Shown: one piece after another, positions 1 to 13,800 of the stretch | How positions within the stretch are numbered: position 1 is the stretch's first letter | Layout: every line of letters starts with the position of its first letter | NCBI GenBank assembly: GCA_023055505.1 | Contig: JALIRH010000023.1 | Span: 11,714,271 to 11,778,270, forward strand | Direction: 5' to 3' | DNA length: 64,000 nt | Source: Callipepla californica brunnescens | Lineage: Eukaryota; Chordata; Aves; Galliformes; Odontophoridae | Position numbers and translations under genes: made by a program | The notes under the pieces: model-generated | Database searches by the model: none | The model's input: only the letters and a program-made list of their open reading frames with translations | Told to the model about the DNA's origin: nothing

Positions 1-1541
1 CTAAGACAAGAGATGGTCAATTTTCATATTGAAATGCAAGAGTAATCTTTATCCACCAAATTATTCAGCACTGCTGGAATTCCACACGTCTCACGTGCCT
101 TTCTTCTTTTCAAGTGGTAAGTTTATGAGCAGGCTGTGTGTCTTGTAATTCCACTTGTTCTCACTCTCCGCCCAACCCAAACAGATGCTTGAAACTCATC
201 GTAGTAAGGAGGCACTTTGGGCAGGAGAAAGAAATAGCAATTTTGGTGAAGGTTCTAGCTTGAAAATCGAATCCCCTTAGTTAATATTCTCTGTTAGGAA
301 CAGAGGTAATGGTTGCCATTGTAGACACCTCTACAGTTGTATATAACATTTCCTCCCTTAAAAGTTCCTTATAAAGACAGCTCCTAAGGAAATGACAAAA
401 CAAACCATTCCCATTTTCACTGGAATAGAAATCTGTATCAAATCCCCTTTAACTCTACAGTTACATAAAGAGAGGTCCTACGGTTGGAGAAGTGCAATGA
501 AGAAAGGAGTCACAGAAGCCCTGCAGAAGAATAAAAGCAAAGAGAGAGCCCCGTCCTGCTGCTGTGCTTTTTTTTGAGCTGTACAGTCTCAACAACCAGT
601 CAGCAGAATTATTTTTTAACTGTCTGTTGGGTCTGTATGGCCTCGGTTAAGCTTATGTTACCAACGTGTGTGACACAGCAGGGTGAAATTCCATAGTGCT
701 CATAATACATTCAGAAATGTGTATCAAAGTGTCATTAAGCCTGAATTGTTGAGGTAAAATAAATAAATAAATACAAATTAAGAAATTAAAGAAGTCTGCC
801 CTATGAAAAATATTTCCAAATATAGCTCTGACCGTGTTTGTGTGTCTGTGACAGAAAATACTTCATTTTCCTACATCTCCTTTTCAGAATTTCAGCTTCA
901 GAGACTTTCGTATCAAACTCACTTAACAACTAATAAGGAAACAAAAAGCTAGTTACGATAATAAAGGGCAGGACTCCAATGCTGTTGCTTTTTTAAGGAA
1001 GAAACTCTGCAGCCTGATGTTCTACCAGCTAATACAAAAGTAATAGTAGTCACCGTCAGTCAACAGTCTGAATCCATTAAGGTATGAGCAAGGTCTAGTA
1101 GAGTAAACAGGAACTACCTGGAACCAGGCTAAGCCGGTACCAACAGATCCTCTCATTCTTTTTCCAGACACTGTTTCAAAAGCAGACAACTTTTTTTTTT
1201 TCCCTTCTTTCTCTTAAAAGCCACACCATTCAGAGTCAACCTGAATGCAGAAGTTAAAAAGTAAGACAACGGTATGGTAGAAAGCTGGAACAGGTAGAAA
1301 ACCAATGACTGCTTAAAAAGATGAAAGAACAACAAATGTCATTTGCTTAACAAAAAGATATGCCAGTTCTTTAGTAAATAAAGTGACAGACTTCTTCTCT
1401 TGAGTGTAAGTTTTAGGACTGACCAGTAGAAGAGTGAGAAACACGTAGTTAGCTAACACTTGCAACCAAGACATGCGCGCTTGTGTCTGAAAAAAGAATA
1501 TTGCACTAAAAGAAGAACTCTCGAGGCCTTAAATTCTTCCT
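1..1541 (-). other. PTAR1: PTAR1 3' UTR (partial)
   Basis: Lies directly 3' of the PTAR1 stop. Reading the minus strand I find neither AATAAA nor ATTAAA between 1541 and 1, so the polyadenylation site probably lies outside the window and the UTR exceeds 1.5 kb. It has an AU-rich element at 755-773 and a short A-run near 1191-1200. No coding potential is credible here. Confidence 0.7.
755..773 (-). promoter_or_regulatory. AU-rich element in PTAR1 3' UTR
   Basis: On the minus strand this reads GTATTTATTTATTTATTTTA, with three overlapping ATTTA pentamers inside a U-rich context. This is the pattern of a class II ARE, bound by TTP/HuR-type proteins. It lies about 770 nt past the stop codon. The function is inferred, and a chance TAAA microsatellite is the alternative. 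Confidence 0.5.
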
Positions 1542-1890
1542 TCACTGACCTAGAAAAGTAACTAACCATTTCCTGTAAGCAGTAGCAAACCTGGTTTGGT
1601 CCACATCTCTACAGGTTGACAAAACTTTATCTATGAACCTGTATTCCTTTTCTGGGCCAAAAGAGTCCTGCATAGGAGTACGCTTCAGGCGTTTTGTTTC
1701 TTGGGTGTAACCTTGTTTGCTGCTGGATTCATTCACACCATCAACATCCATAGCTTGTGCCATGTGGCTTGTCGCAGCACTGGGGTGTGAATTATGCAAA
1801 GTTTCATCACTGCTGTCCACAGATGCAACCACCACACTCACAAGAGGAAGTCTGTTGATTAAGTGGTGCTGAAGGTAAAACACACGCCTC
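1542..1890 (-). CDS. PTAR1: PTAR1 coding exon 7 (terminal)
   Basis: Acceptor CTTCTGAAG, then [10 protein letters not shown], a segment with no counterpart in the mammalian protein I remember (about 28 residues, Ser/Val-rich then Ser/His-rich), then [12 protein letters not shown], the basic run KRLKRTP, and the conserved C-terminal helix ending KWLVTFLGQ and TGA (1544-1542). Residues 320-435. No alternative acceptor just upstream of QAMDVDG is obvious, so the extra segment is probably translated. Confidence 0.93.
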
Positions 1891-4800
1891 CTTCAGAAGG
1901 AAAGGAAGAAAAAACAAAAAAACGTAAGCTGATAATAATCTGTTGTTGCTGCTGAAAAGCAGAATTTGCCACCGCACACTCAGTACGCAGCAAAACATTT
2001 AACTGAATGCAGACAGAGTGAATGTGATAACCTCAAGATGAACAACTGGAAATAAACCATTGTACTGACTGCACAAATGCATTCATCCCAGTAATAAAAT
2101 TTGTATTACCATCCAGCAAATTATTCCTTATACACTGTTAAATAAAATGTAAAATTCACCTCTTCCACTAGCAAACAAGTATCACTGTGCGAAATCTACT
2201 GTCACAGCTCACACTCCATAAAACAAGCCCCTCTGTTCAGCCTAGACAAGATTTGTTGAAGAAGACAGCAAAAATTTAATTACGGAAAGCAACTTTTGCA
2301 TGTATATGCTTTCAGGCTTATAAAAGCTGCACCCCTGCAATCCCCAAAGATATCTTCTACAACTACAAAAACAGTAGGAATGCAATCCTGTAACCAAAGT
2401 CTTGGATTTTAAGAAAAAGGACAGATTTTGTTACTGGAAAAAGTGCTGCACCTCATGAAACATGTTTTAGTTCTGACTACTTTAACAGCACACATCCGTC
2501 CTGTTCCGCATTGCCACTGTGCTTTCTAAGTGAGCCAAGCCTGCTAGCCAACACAGAGTAGATCACAGCCAAAATCGTACATATATATTCAAATGTTTCC
2601 GTAGCAAAAGAAAAAAAAATTCTCACTGACTTTGGCAAACTCACTGTTACCTCGTCAGGTACATATATACAGCTGGCAAAGCAGAATTTTTCTACAGCTG
2701 ATCCTTCTTCTTCATGTCTCTTGCTATATCCTTTTCCCTTTAAATATCTTAAGAGTGAGGAAACACTTGCACAAACCATAGGGACAAGTGGAGCTGACGC
2801 CAACAAGATACTTAACCAAATCAAGTTTTCTATTCAAAAAGCTCTGACTATTCTTGAAATGTTTTCCAACAGTTGCTTAGAAATTGAACTGAGTGTTACC
2901 TTTTAAGATCAGAAAAATAACTTAATTTGGAAACACCGGGCAAAGAATAACCCAATAACCAGAAAGATGTTCTTATGACAAAGTCCTCTTACCTATGACA
3001 CCACAAGGTTTCATGCCCTGGGTAAGTGTTGATCAGATCAGTGCAAAAATCCAACTCCTCCTCTAAATATCGGGGGATATCCACACCCTGCTCCTTCACA
3101 CAAGCAGCTTCTGCTCCTTCACATTCCTCCTCAGTTTGAAGGCTAGAGTTTTGTTCATTTCCCATTTGATTTTGTACCAGTGTATTATCGTCATTCACAG
3201 TTCTGCCTATCAAGGACTTGAGTAAGAACTGGCGGTAATGAAATCCACTGTGGTCTGAGACATGCATGGAAACCCAATATTTAGTGGAAGAAAGTTCATC
3301 AAGAAGAACCTGAAACAAAAAGCAGCAACAGTTATCAACCAGAGTAAAGGAGAAATCTATCACCATTTTTGTTTTTTGTTTTTTTGGGCTCACCTCTCCT
3401 CTGGGGTTTTCAAAGCTTTCAGTCAGTATTTAAGAAGAAACAAAGCAAAATGAAAGAAACACTGCACATTTTCCACTGTGTGGCAAGTATCTTGGCACCC
3501 ATGAACTAAAGAAACTATATGTATTTCACATTTTGAAAAGGTAGGTGTCACAGAAGCAAACAAACAAATGGTCAAAACCTCAAAATGGCTCAGTGTGAAG
3601 ACTAGAGGAGTGAGAGGTAGAAAGTAAACCAAACTACACGGGTGTTATTAATTACAAATACTTTAATTTTTGTCTAGAGCATGGCACATTAGGAGATCGA
3701 AAAAGGAAAAAAAATTTACAGTAATTCATACTTTAATTTTCCAGGATAGAATGCTGACCATAACACATTCTAAGTCCTGCAGACTGTGGGATACAGCAGT
3801 GTTTGTCTATAATTAAGATGCTCCACTCAAAATAGATAATAGGTGAACTCCATAAAATGCTATCAAAGAAGCATGATAAATACTTCTGTTACTGACTGCA
3901 GATGTATTTATAACATAGCTGGCACCTAAATATTAACTGTAAACATTTTTGAACCTTCATTTCTAGTCAGGAAGGGGAGTTTCAGTAATGCACAAACCTT
4001 TTGCTCTAGTTTCTTGCATTAGAAGTAATAGTTATACACTTACATTGCATTGCTCATTCTGTGGAATTTAAACTCTCAGGAAGTTTAAAGCTGTATCTTT
4101 TTCACTTGCTTTTAAAGACTGTATATAACCGTATTAGTATATTCTTGCTTTAACATCTTTAAAGTTGCTTAAAGTTACCTCCATCATTTAACAGGACTGA
4201 GTGATGGAAAGCAACTTTCACAGGCTGTCTTCCACAAGAGGAGATAAAGTTGATCACTTAATAAACAGGAAGGTAGAAAAATAAGAGGTTTCATACCATT
4301 GTTGCCTGTGTCTTCAACACCCATCATGGGCCTTGGGACACCAGTCCCAAGGTGGAGGACTGCAAGTGCTGTAATGGATCAATTCCCAGCCAACCCCAAA
4401 CTTGTGTACTGTTTGCTGGTTGAGCTGGATGCAGCCAGACACTTGTGATTCCTGGTGGCTCCATTTTCTTACATGTTTTTATAAATGATCTTGCTACAGG
4501 ACTTCAGTGCGTGCTAACTAAGTGTACAGGTGATACTGAATTAAGGAGAGCTGTTCTATGATTCTGTGTTGACTGCGATTCTACACTGACTTTCTCTGGG
4601 GTAGGGAAGCCTTGCAGAGAGATCCTGACAAACTGGATGGCTAGGCAGTCATCAACTGCATGAAATTTAGGAAGTGCTAGATTCTTTTATCTGGGACAGC
4701 AGTCCTGAGTATATATACAAACTGAGTTTCCTCAGTGTGCTCAGCGCAGAGCAGAGGAACTGAGGGGAGGCCTCATGGCCACTGCAGCTCCTCACATGGA

Positions 4801-7800
4801 GCGGAGGGGCAGTGCTGAGAGCTCTGCTCTCTGTGGCACTGATATGATACGAGGGAACTGCATGGAGCTGTCAGGGGAGCGTCAGGCTGGGGGACAGGGA
4901 AACGTTTTCACCTTAGGGTGGTGAGGCACAGGAACAGGCTGCTCAGGGCAGTGGTCACCACACCAAGCTGACAGAGTTCAAGGAGCATTTGGCCAACACT
5001 CTTGGTCACAGAGTCTGACTTTTGGGTGGCCCTGTGTGAAGCCATGAGTTGGACATGATGATTCCTGCGCGTCCTTTCCAACTTGGGACAGCCTGTGATT
5101 TCACAAGCAGCATTCTTAAGGGTGCTAAAATACCTCATTCCCAGTTGCTATTTCTCTATTCTCAGGAGAACTTAATTTACTATTTTAGATTTCTGAACAT
5201 TAAAATTTTAAGATTCTATTAAAAACAACATAAGGCTCAAGAGTGACATCAGAAAAATCAGACCATCCTTTAATCAGCAGGAACTGGTACTACGCACATT
5301 ATGTCCAACTTAGATCTCTGGATAATCTGATTCATTTAAGTGACAGGTTTGTAAGATACAAACTTAGAGGGGAACATAACTGGATATTTTTACTCCTTGC
5401 ATAAAGCAAAGTAAACAGAATGATTCACAGCATCATTCCTTATCTGATTCAGAAAACCTGTTGTAGAAAAGCACATCTTTCTTGCAAAAAAAACCCACTT
5501 TGTAACTCTGACTTTAAAGTTACTTAGGCACACATTTTATCCCCAAATTATATATATAATATCCCCATTATATCTTTCATGTTCCTTATTTTCCTAATTT
5601 TCCGTCATCCAAAACAACTAATGCAAAGTCATTTGAATAGGTACGTCAGTGATGTCATGAAAAAAAAAAATCTAAAATCACTATGGATATTTTAGAATTC
5701 TAGAATCAATACAGAAGCCAGATGGACAACATCAGAGCAACTTGGTTCCTCCGTGGAAACGAAGGTAAAGACAACAGGAAATATGTGGCAGCCACCAAGG
5801 CAGGCAGAGTTGGGAATGATGCAACAAATTTCAGACATTTCTCCACAGATAAGTTTGTGACTTGACAAGCATAGGCAAGTGCCAGTGAATTAAACCACCA
5901 GATAAATTCCAACTTTGAGAAGTTGTTCCTACCAAGATACAACTATTTGTTTTCTTTAATTACTAAGGAACAGCAAATACAGAAAACAGTCGTGGTGTTA
6001 TCACAAACTTCCAGCTACTGTCAACTCGAGCATAAAACTACTGAGTCTTAATTAAAAGTTTCAGAATTTTTTGCCCTCTCCTCCCTCACATTTTTAATAA
6101 ACTTATCAAAAATTTATGTAAATATCTCTTTTTCTTATTAATAGATCTTTAAATTCTGCCCTCAAAGCTATCCTAATCCCATAACACTAAGTTTTCCATA
6201 ATTGTGTTTTTGTATCTTATTACTTAGCAGACAATCTGAATGCAGGGTTGTCTCACTCAGCAAGTCTGGAACATACTTGCTACTTACTATCAGCATGATA
6301 CATATATATACTCTTTAAATTTCTCAGGTAAAAATCAACAGGAAATATCCAGTTGCCAGCAGTAGCCGGCCCATAAAACTTAACAATAAGAGCTTTACAG
6401 ACTCAGTCTCTTCTATTCGTCCCTTACCTCTGCTGAAGATTCACCACAAAATACTGTCAGGGCTGATAAAAATGTTATCAACTTAATATTCACAATGAAT
6501 TCACCCATCAGCTTAGAAACCACGATATTAAACTGCCCATATAATTTTAGATCATCTCACAGCAAGCTTATTTGATTTTTCACAGTCTTGCTTTGGATAC
6601 TACCATGTCCTATGAAATACTCTATTTCATGTAACTTTTACATACATTAAACATTATGTATGTAATATTCACATAATAATATATACTATCCAAGACAGCT
6701 AGAGCTAAATTGCATTGGCAGCAGTAGTCTGATCAAAGATGCTGCTGGAGCTGAAGAAACTGTTTATAAGCACTACCATGCTTTCACTGTAATTCCTGCT
6801 GTCTTAATACTTCAATATCCTGACACGATGGAAAAGCAGAATAAGTAAACAAATAGGAAAACAAGATATCACGTTACAGTATCAAAATAATATAATACCT
6901 GTCATGTTTTATCCTTTCATTAGGAAATTCAAAATTATTGCTATGAAATAGTTTTTTATTCCTTCTTTGTTCCATCTCACATAGTTTTATCTGCACTCCA
7001 CCACTGTGTACTGATAGATGCAGAACTTAACTGTAGACGGACAAGAAAGATTTCTTTCCTTCCTGCAAAGTAAAACCTGCCTATACTTAGGAAAAAAAAC
7101 TAAACCAATATACACATATACATTGCAATATTTTGTCATCTTTAAAAAGCACACTTTAGCTGCCTGCACTCACCTAATAAGACAGAATAACAGCAATCCA
7201 TCCGTGTCAGAGAATCTGTTTGGCAAATCAGACTGGCTTTTTTTTTTTTTTTTTAGTACTTTTTTCTTCTTTATTTTTTTTTTAAGACAAGGAAAATGGA
7301 AGACTTTTTTCATTAAGGTATTTTACCTTGACAGTCAGCTTTCCCACATGCTGTAAAACCCAGATGCGATGGGACCAGGCATTGTAGTTGCTTGGGTATC
7401 TCCCAGCAGCTTCAGAGCAGACATTCATTTCCTCCTGCACTAGTCGGTGAATTCTCTCCACAGGTGCTGCTCCCAGATTTCCTTTATTTGCAAGAGCGGG
7501 CAAGGAGTTTTCCTGAATTAGCTGCTGCAGCACCCATCGTCTGGTTAGAGTTAAACAATGCAGAGTGACCGATTTTTAGAGAAAAATACTGTTTTTTAAT
7601 TGTGTTAAAAAAAAAAATCAAGCTTTTCTTAGATTTCCTTTATCTGAACTATGCTGTAACTAGAGGCTGAATAAGTTGGAAAAATAAGCATCTGGACTGT
7701 TCCCATACTGTGACTTTTTGATCACATATAAAAATAATTTAACTTCTGTTGTATTTCTTTATTGTGCACTATTAGTAGTCATGGCTACTTACATCATACT

Positions 7801-10800
7801 AGAAGAAAAAAAAGCAAATTTATGAAAACAGTGCAAAGTCTGCCTGTGATTTCTTATGAGCTCTTATTTTAGAGGTTTGTACAGTACTAAAATAATGTTT
7901 AAAAAATAGGCAGAAAAAGAATGACAAGAAAGGTATGAACTGTACTTATTGTACATTTTTACACTTCTCAATACTATAAGCAAAATTAGTTTCTGTACAT
8001 CACCACCAGAAATGAAAAACAAAAGACAAGTCGTATTTATGTTGTTATTTTTTCTCATTCTTAAAATGAAGAATATTTATAAAATAATGAATTCAGAAAA
8101 ATGACTTCACAGTCCTGTGGCTAAAAATAAAGAGAAAATGAAATCTGAGCTATTTTCTTGACTTTTATTCATGGAAGGAAAGAAGAAAAGCACAACCTCA
8201 GAGAAGTTTTAAAATATGTGTTTGATACCTGCTGAATATCGTGGAAACTCACAGAAGTTACATAAATTCTCCAATAAATCTGGTCAAAATAAATCTGGTT
8301 TATTGGCTCATGTCCTGGTACTATCACTATTCCAGTTCCCAGAATTACAAAAAAAATGAATGCAATACTATTCAGTGATAACTGTGCAATCAACAGGTAC
8401 ACTAACTTTATATCCACAAGATCAATCTGAAACTCCCCAAAAAGTGGCAAAACATATGGCAGATATTTTCATGTCTTCAGTGAGCGCATTCACCATGTGT
8501 AAGAAGTTGGATATGCTCGACACATTTTTTAATTGCACCACTCTAATGTTGTTGCTGAATCAATACTACCAAGATGGAAATTATTGTAAACAAAAGTTAA
8601 AATGATCTATAAGGTAGGTAACACCTAGCAGTATTTCATTTATGGCATTTTATGTAAACTGCAAGAATATTAAGCCCATTCATTCAAAAAGAAGAGTTTA
8701 CTCTCCTTTGTCCAAAAATTCATGTGTTACTTAGCAAGACTGAAACTTTACTTTTATGATAGAAAATGTATCCCCCAACAGGATATCAGTTTTATGGTTG
8801 TCTCAATATTGGATGTATGAGATGCAGATACTGTGAACTGCCTTCCAATGTGCTCCATTCAAACATTTTGAAGGCTGTCTGTAAAATGACGAATAATAAA
8901 ATAAAAACATAGCAAGAAAAGTCATGCACGTACTAAGAAATTTTATCACAAAATTGAACAATATATCTATGCTTCACTCAGCTGTGGTACAGGCCTGTTT
9001 ACATACACTCAGTCACGACTAAGATAGTTAGCTGTGTGTGTTTGAGTAATTTTGGAGTTAATTTTTTTTTAAGTATTGTCTTAATATTTAGTGTTGGTAA
9101 TTTAATGGCTGAGTAAGTTAGAAATTATAAAAAAAATTACCAAACCAAAAAGATAAGCAAAGAAATGGAAAAGAAATCAATGTCACTTCAGGTTATAAAA
9201 ATTTACCTTCTACAGATTCTTGTCTTTCTGAAATGTCTATAAACAAACAATACATCAGTAAGTTGGGGGGGGAGGGGAGAGCAGAGAGCACACTGCTCTA
9301 ATACTTGCTACTGATGAAATCAGAAATCTCAGGATGAGATCTTTAAGTGCTACAAGATATGATAAATCCTTAGGAAAATTTATCCCACATCCAAAGTTTA
9401 TTGAAAAAATAAAGATTCCACAAAGAGGTGCATATAATTTTAATCCTAAGTGTAGAACACAGAAAGGTATCTTCAGAAGGCAAAGGACTGAATTTATTAG
9501 TGACCTGCTGTATTTCTAGGTGTCCTCTTCTATCTAGCATTCTCCCTAACTCAAACACAGGGAAAAAAAACCAAACCAAACCAAACCAAACCAACAAACA
9601 AAAAAACACACTAGGAAAAATGTTTAACTTTGGGGAAGCAAAGTAAGGCAAGGGAAACAAACCTATGAATCCATGTTTCTGGACTCTTTGGAAACTTGGT
9701 TAACGCCAGTTTTCCAAGATGCAAATCTTTAAGTGGACTTAAAGTGCCAGAAAGTATTAACTCTTTCCTACAAAAGATAAAATAAATTTGTATGAATAAA
9801 GGATATAATCTGAAAACAAACCACAAATCGCACATTTTTCAATATAACAGAATTTGGCGGATTAACCCGTGGCACCCAGCTGTATGCAGGCACTGATACT
9901 GAACCAGGCTCAGCAAAATAAATCCCAATTACATAACTTTATCTTGTACATTCAACCTGTTGTTACTCAAATCTAACAACAGTGAAAAATCACTAAGTCA
10001 GTTTTATTATCAGTATTTTGAGTGTGGCTCTCTATCACATCTTCTGTTACTAACACAAAAGCCACAGATTTTGGGCTACATATTATGCCCACTAACAATA
10101 ACGTTTTTTTTACCAAACACTTTAGAAAAATCTTAGTAGCACAAATTCCTTCTCTTTTCATTGACACAAGGACACCTAAGAGAGTTACATCCATATTTAA
10201 ACATCCTTCCTGAAATTCAGCTTTCAGAACACTCCCCATATTTGAAAATTCATTTACTCCTCCAGACATCCCCTCCCCACACAATTAACTTTTCCACACA
10301 AAATTTTTAAGTTTGCTGATGACACCAAGCTGAGTGGTGCAGTTGACATGGTGGAAGGAAGGGATGCCATTCAGAGGGACCTCAACAGACTTGAAAGGTG
10401 GGCCCAGGTGAACCTAATGAGGTTCAACACAGCAAAGTGCAAGGTTTTGCACTTAGGCTGGAGGAATCCCAGGCATTTATACAGACTGGAGGAGCAGTCC
10501 TTGAGAGCAGCCCTACAGAGAAGGACCTGGGGGTCCTGATGGATGAAAAGCTTAACATGAACAAGCAGTGTGCTCTTGCAGCTTGAAAAGCAAATGGTAT
10601 CCTGGGCTCCATCAGGAGAGAGGGGTGGCCAGCAGGGACAGGGAGGTGATTGTCCCTCTTTGCTCTTGTGAGGCCCCATCTGGACTACTGCGTCCAGGTC
10701 TGGAGCCCCAGTACAAGAAAGAGAGAGAACTGTTGGAGAGGGTCCAGAGGAGAGCCATGAAGATGATCACAGGTCTGGAGCACCTCCTCTACGAAGACAG

Positions 10801-13800
10801 GCTGAGGGAGCTGGGCTTGTTCAGCCTGGAGAAAAGAAGGCAGCGGGGTGACCTAACTGCAGCTTTTCAGTACCTAAGGGGAGCCTATAAACAGGAGGGG
10901 AGTCAACTCTTTGAAAGGGTAGATAACAGCAGGACAAGGGGAAATGGTTTTAAGTTAAGGAAGGGAAGATTTAGGTTGGATGTCAGGGGAAGTTCTTTGC
11001 TATGAGAGTGGTGAGGTGCTGGAATGGGCTGTCCAGAGAGGTTGTGGATGCCCCGTCACTGGACATGTCAGTGTCAGATTGAATGGGGTCCTGGGCAGCC
11101 TGGTCTAGTATGAAATGGGGAGGTTGGTGGCCCTGCCTGTGACAGGGGGGTTGGAGATTCACGATCCTTGTGGTCCCTTCCAACCCAGGCAGTTCTGTGA
11201 TTCTGTGATAAATCATGACCAGTGACCACAAACATCTTGTTGCACAGTCTGTATAACATGAATTTCTATCTCAGTTCAAGAAACAACAGCTATGTCTCCA
11301 ATTTCTTAGCATGCTTTCCTGCACCACACAATTAGCTCTTGCTCAGTTCTCCCAGCTTGGCTTCTGCCCTTCTGCAGCTTCCCAGTTCCTTCTAATTAAA
11401 ATAAATAAACACCTACCTCTGTGGGCATATTACAGTATTTATAATAGCTCCAAAGGGAAGACAGATTATTGGCTCCTAGCCAGTAATGCATTTCAAGTTT
11501 TACATTCTCCTGTTTTTCACTAACCACACACAACTTTCTACGATGGTCAGTTCAGCTCAAATGCTCATTAGCCTTCCCCACCACCACTCCAGTCATGCTC
11601 TGCCAAGTTCTGTCTCCTCTCCTCTCCTAGGAAGAGCTTTCCTCTTTCTACTTTAAAACTCTCTTCCTGACTATCCAGGTTCAATACTGTTGATCAATCA
11701 CTACCTGCAAAGCTCTCAGTAGAGAATTCAACACAGAAATCATGGATTATCTCAACCTAAAATGATGCAGTTATTAGATTATAGGAAGCACTCTATGAGA
11801 AGGGCTGTTGCTGTTCAGTAAATAACTATTAATCTTTTTATTTTTAGGCTATAAATCTATGCTAATTTTTTCCCTTGCAAATAAAACAGGGAATTTAAGT
11901 GCCAAGAACATAAGATGAATCTGGCACAACAAACATCCTCTGTGCAAGATGAAAACAATCATCCCACGACTGATCCATCATGTTCTGCAAGCAGAGTGAC
12001 AGTTGCCAAGAATTAGTTCCCAGCTTAGAGTAACTTACAGAACAAATTTCTCTCCAATTGCTAACGTGCTGAACATAGCCTCCCCTCTGTGCTGTGTCTC
12101 TACACACCATCCTTGTTTGGCTACCTTGACCTGCAGTGTACTTAAGGGAGGCTGAAGTGTGGCTCTTTAGAGTAAGCTGTGCCATTTAGTATGGATCCAA
12201 CCTCTGAAACAGCCACCACCCAGCAGCAGCCTAAATCAGCACATCTAGGTTCAGGACATCAGTTCCTCAGCTTAAGTAAAACACAGGGATACGTTCCCCA
12301 ACTTCTTAATGGCATCACCTTCGACCCTGAATGCTACAAAGACACATTACCAACCAATCCACCTTGTCAAGGACAAGGGGACACAGCCATTCTCTGCAGT
12401 CATTCGCACACTGCCAAATCATGAGACAATCTTCATCTATGTTTCTCAACATTTTTATTCAGTTTGCAATTTAAACTGCATACATAAACTGCACGTATAA
12501 GAACAAGCAGTGAGCAAGCTCTTTCAGTTGTTAGGCACAAAAAAAAAAAGCACAGACTGTTAAGCATGGATGCATTTATGTTTATACAAACAAAAAAGAA
12601 CTGAATTCAGTTTTAGGTACCACAGGACTATTTTACTCTAGGAGCTCTAGTGTTCATTCATGCAAATTCCTTTCTATTACTGGAAAGCTACTCAGGGATA
12701 TATGTTTTCAAGATAGTAAGCCCTTTGCTACCACTTTCACCTGCCTCTCTTAGGCGCAAGACACTGGAAGATACAAAACCTGGCAGAAGCCTTCAGCATT
12801 ATATCAGCAATGAAAGAGAAAAAACTGAATTTGCAGTCTCGGCTGACAGCTATCCACAGCCATCATCTTTCTAGCCCATTTCATTCATTTTCCCTACAGA
12901 AATAATGAACCTTAACTTCAAAAAGCCTTAAATTCTTTTTTTACATGAGTCCTCCTAGATATTAAGCAGTTTCAGTAGGACTTTTAACGCCCTACTACTC
13001 CTTTAAGACTGTCTCACATCTTACCTTGGAAGCAGAATACTCCCCAACTGGAGAGATCTACACAAAAATTATCAGCTTCACAACCCTGTAAATACAGCTG
13101 CTTCCTCTCCATTTTGCACTGTATCAACTGGTTGCTATTCAGCTTTCATGAACTGTACTGATAACAGCACTAAATTGATCAGTTATCTCAAAAGGATTCA
13201 GATAGAACATTCAATGAGGGATAAAACAAGAACAGTGAAAACAGAGTAGGCATTAGTTAGATACTGAAACGATACACCCACCTGGAGGTTATAAATGGTC
13301 TGCCTCAGCAGACGGAGGCAAAGAAAGTGACACTTCCTCCAAAACAAAGTAAGGACCTAACATGCATTCACATGCAGTAATGTAAGCTTTAGCCTGCACT
13401 ACAAACAAAAACACAAACAAAAAGCCAATTTAAAATTATCCGTAGTGCATACAGAATAGAAGAGATGTTTGACATTCCTTTGTTGCTCTGTAGCTGAGAA
13501 GCTGCTCCTGTGTCATGAGTTACCACTTAGCGTAGAACTTATGGCTGACTTGCACATTAAGGCCCAAGTCTTTCTGATGTCACTTACTGAGTGCAACTCA
13601 CCTCACGTTCCAAGCAGTGGTGAAGTCTGGATTCAGTAGTAGCAGCGTACACGTGGTATCTATCAGTTCTAAAATGAGTGAACAAAAACATACAAAGATT
13701 AGCAGTGGTTCACATGTCCTAGCAGCCTCTGCACCCCTTAGTACCATCCCTCATTAAAGTCTATTCGTGCCTGGTTGCAACATGTATGTCCATCTCCACA

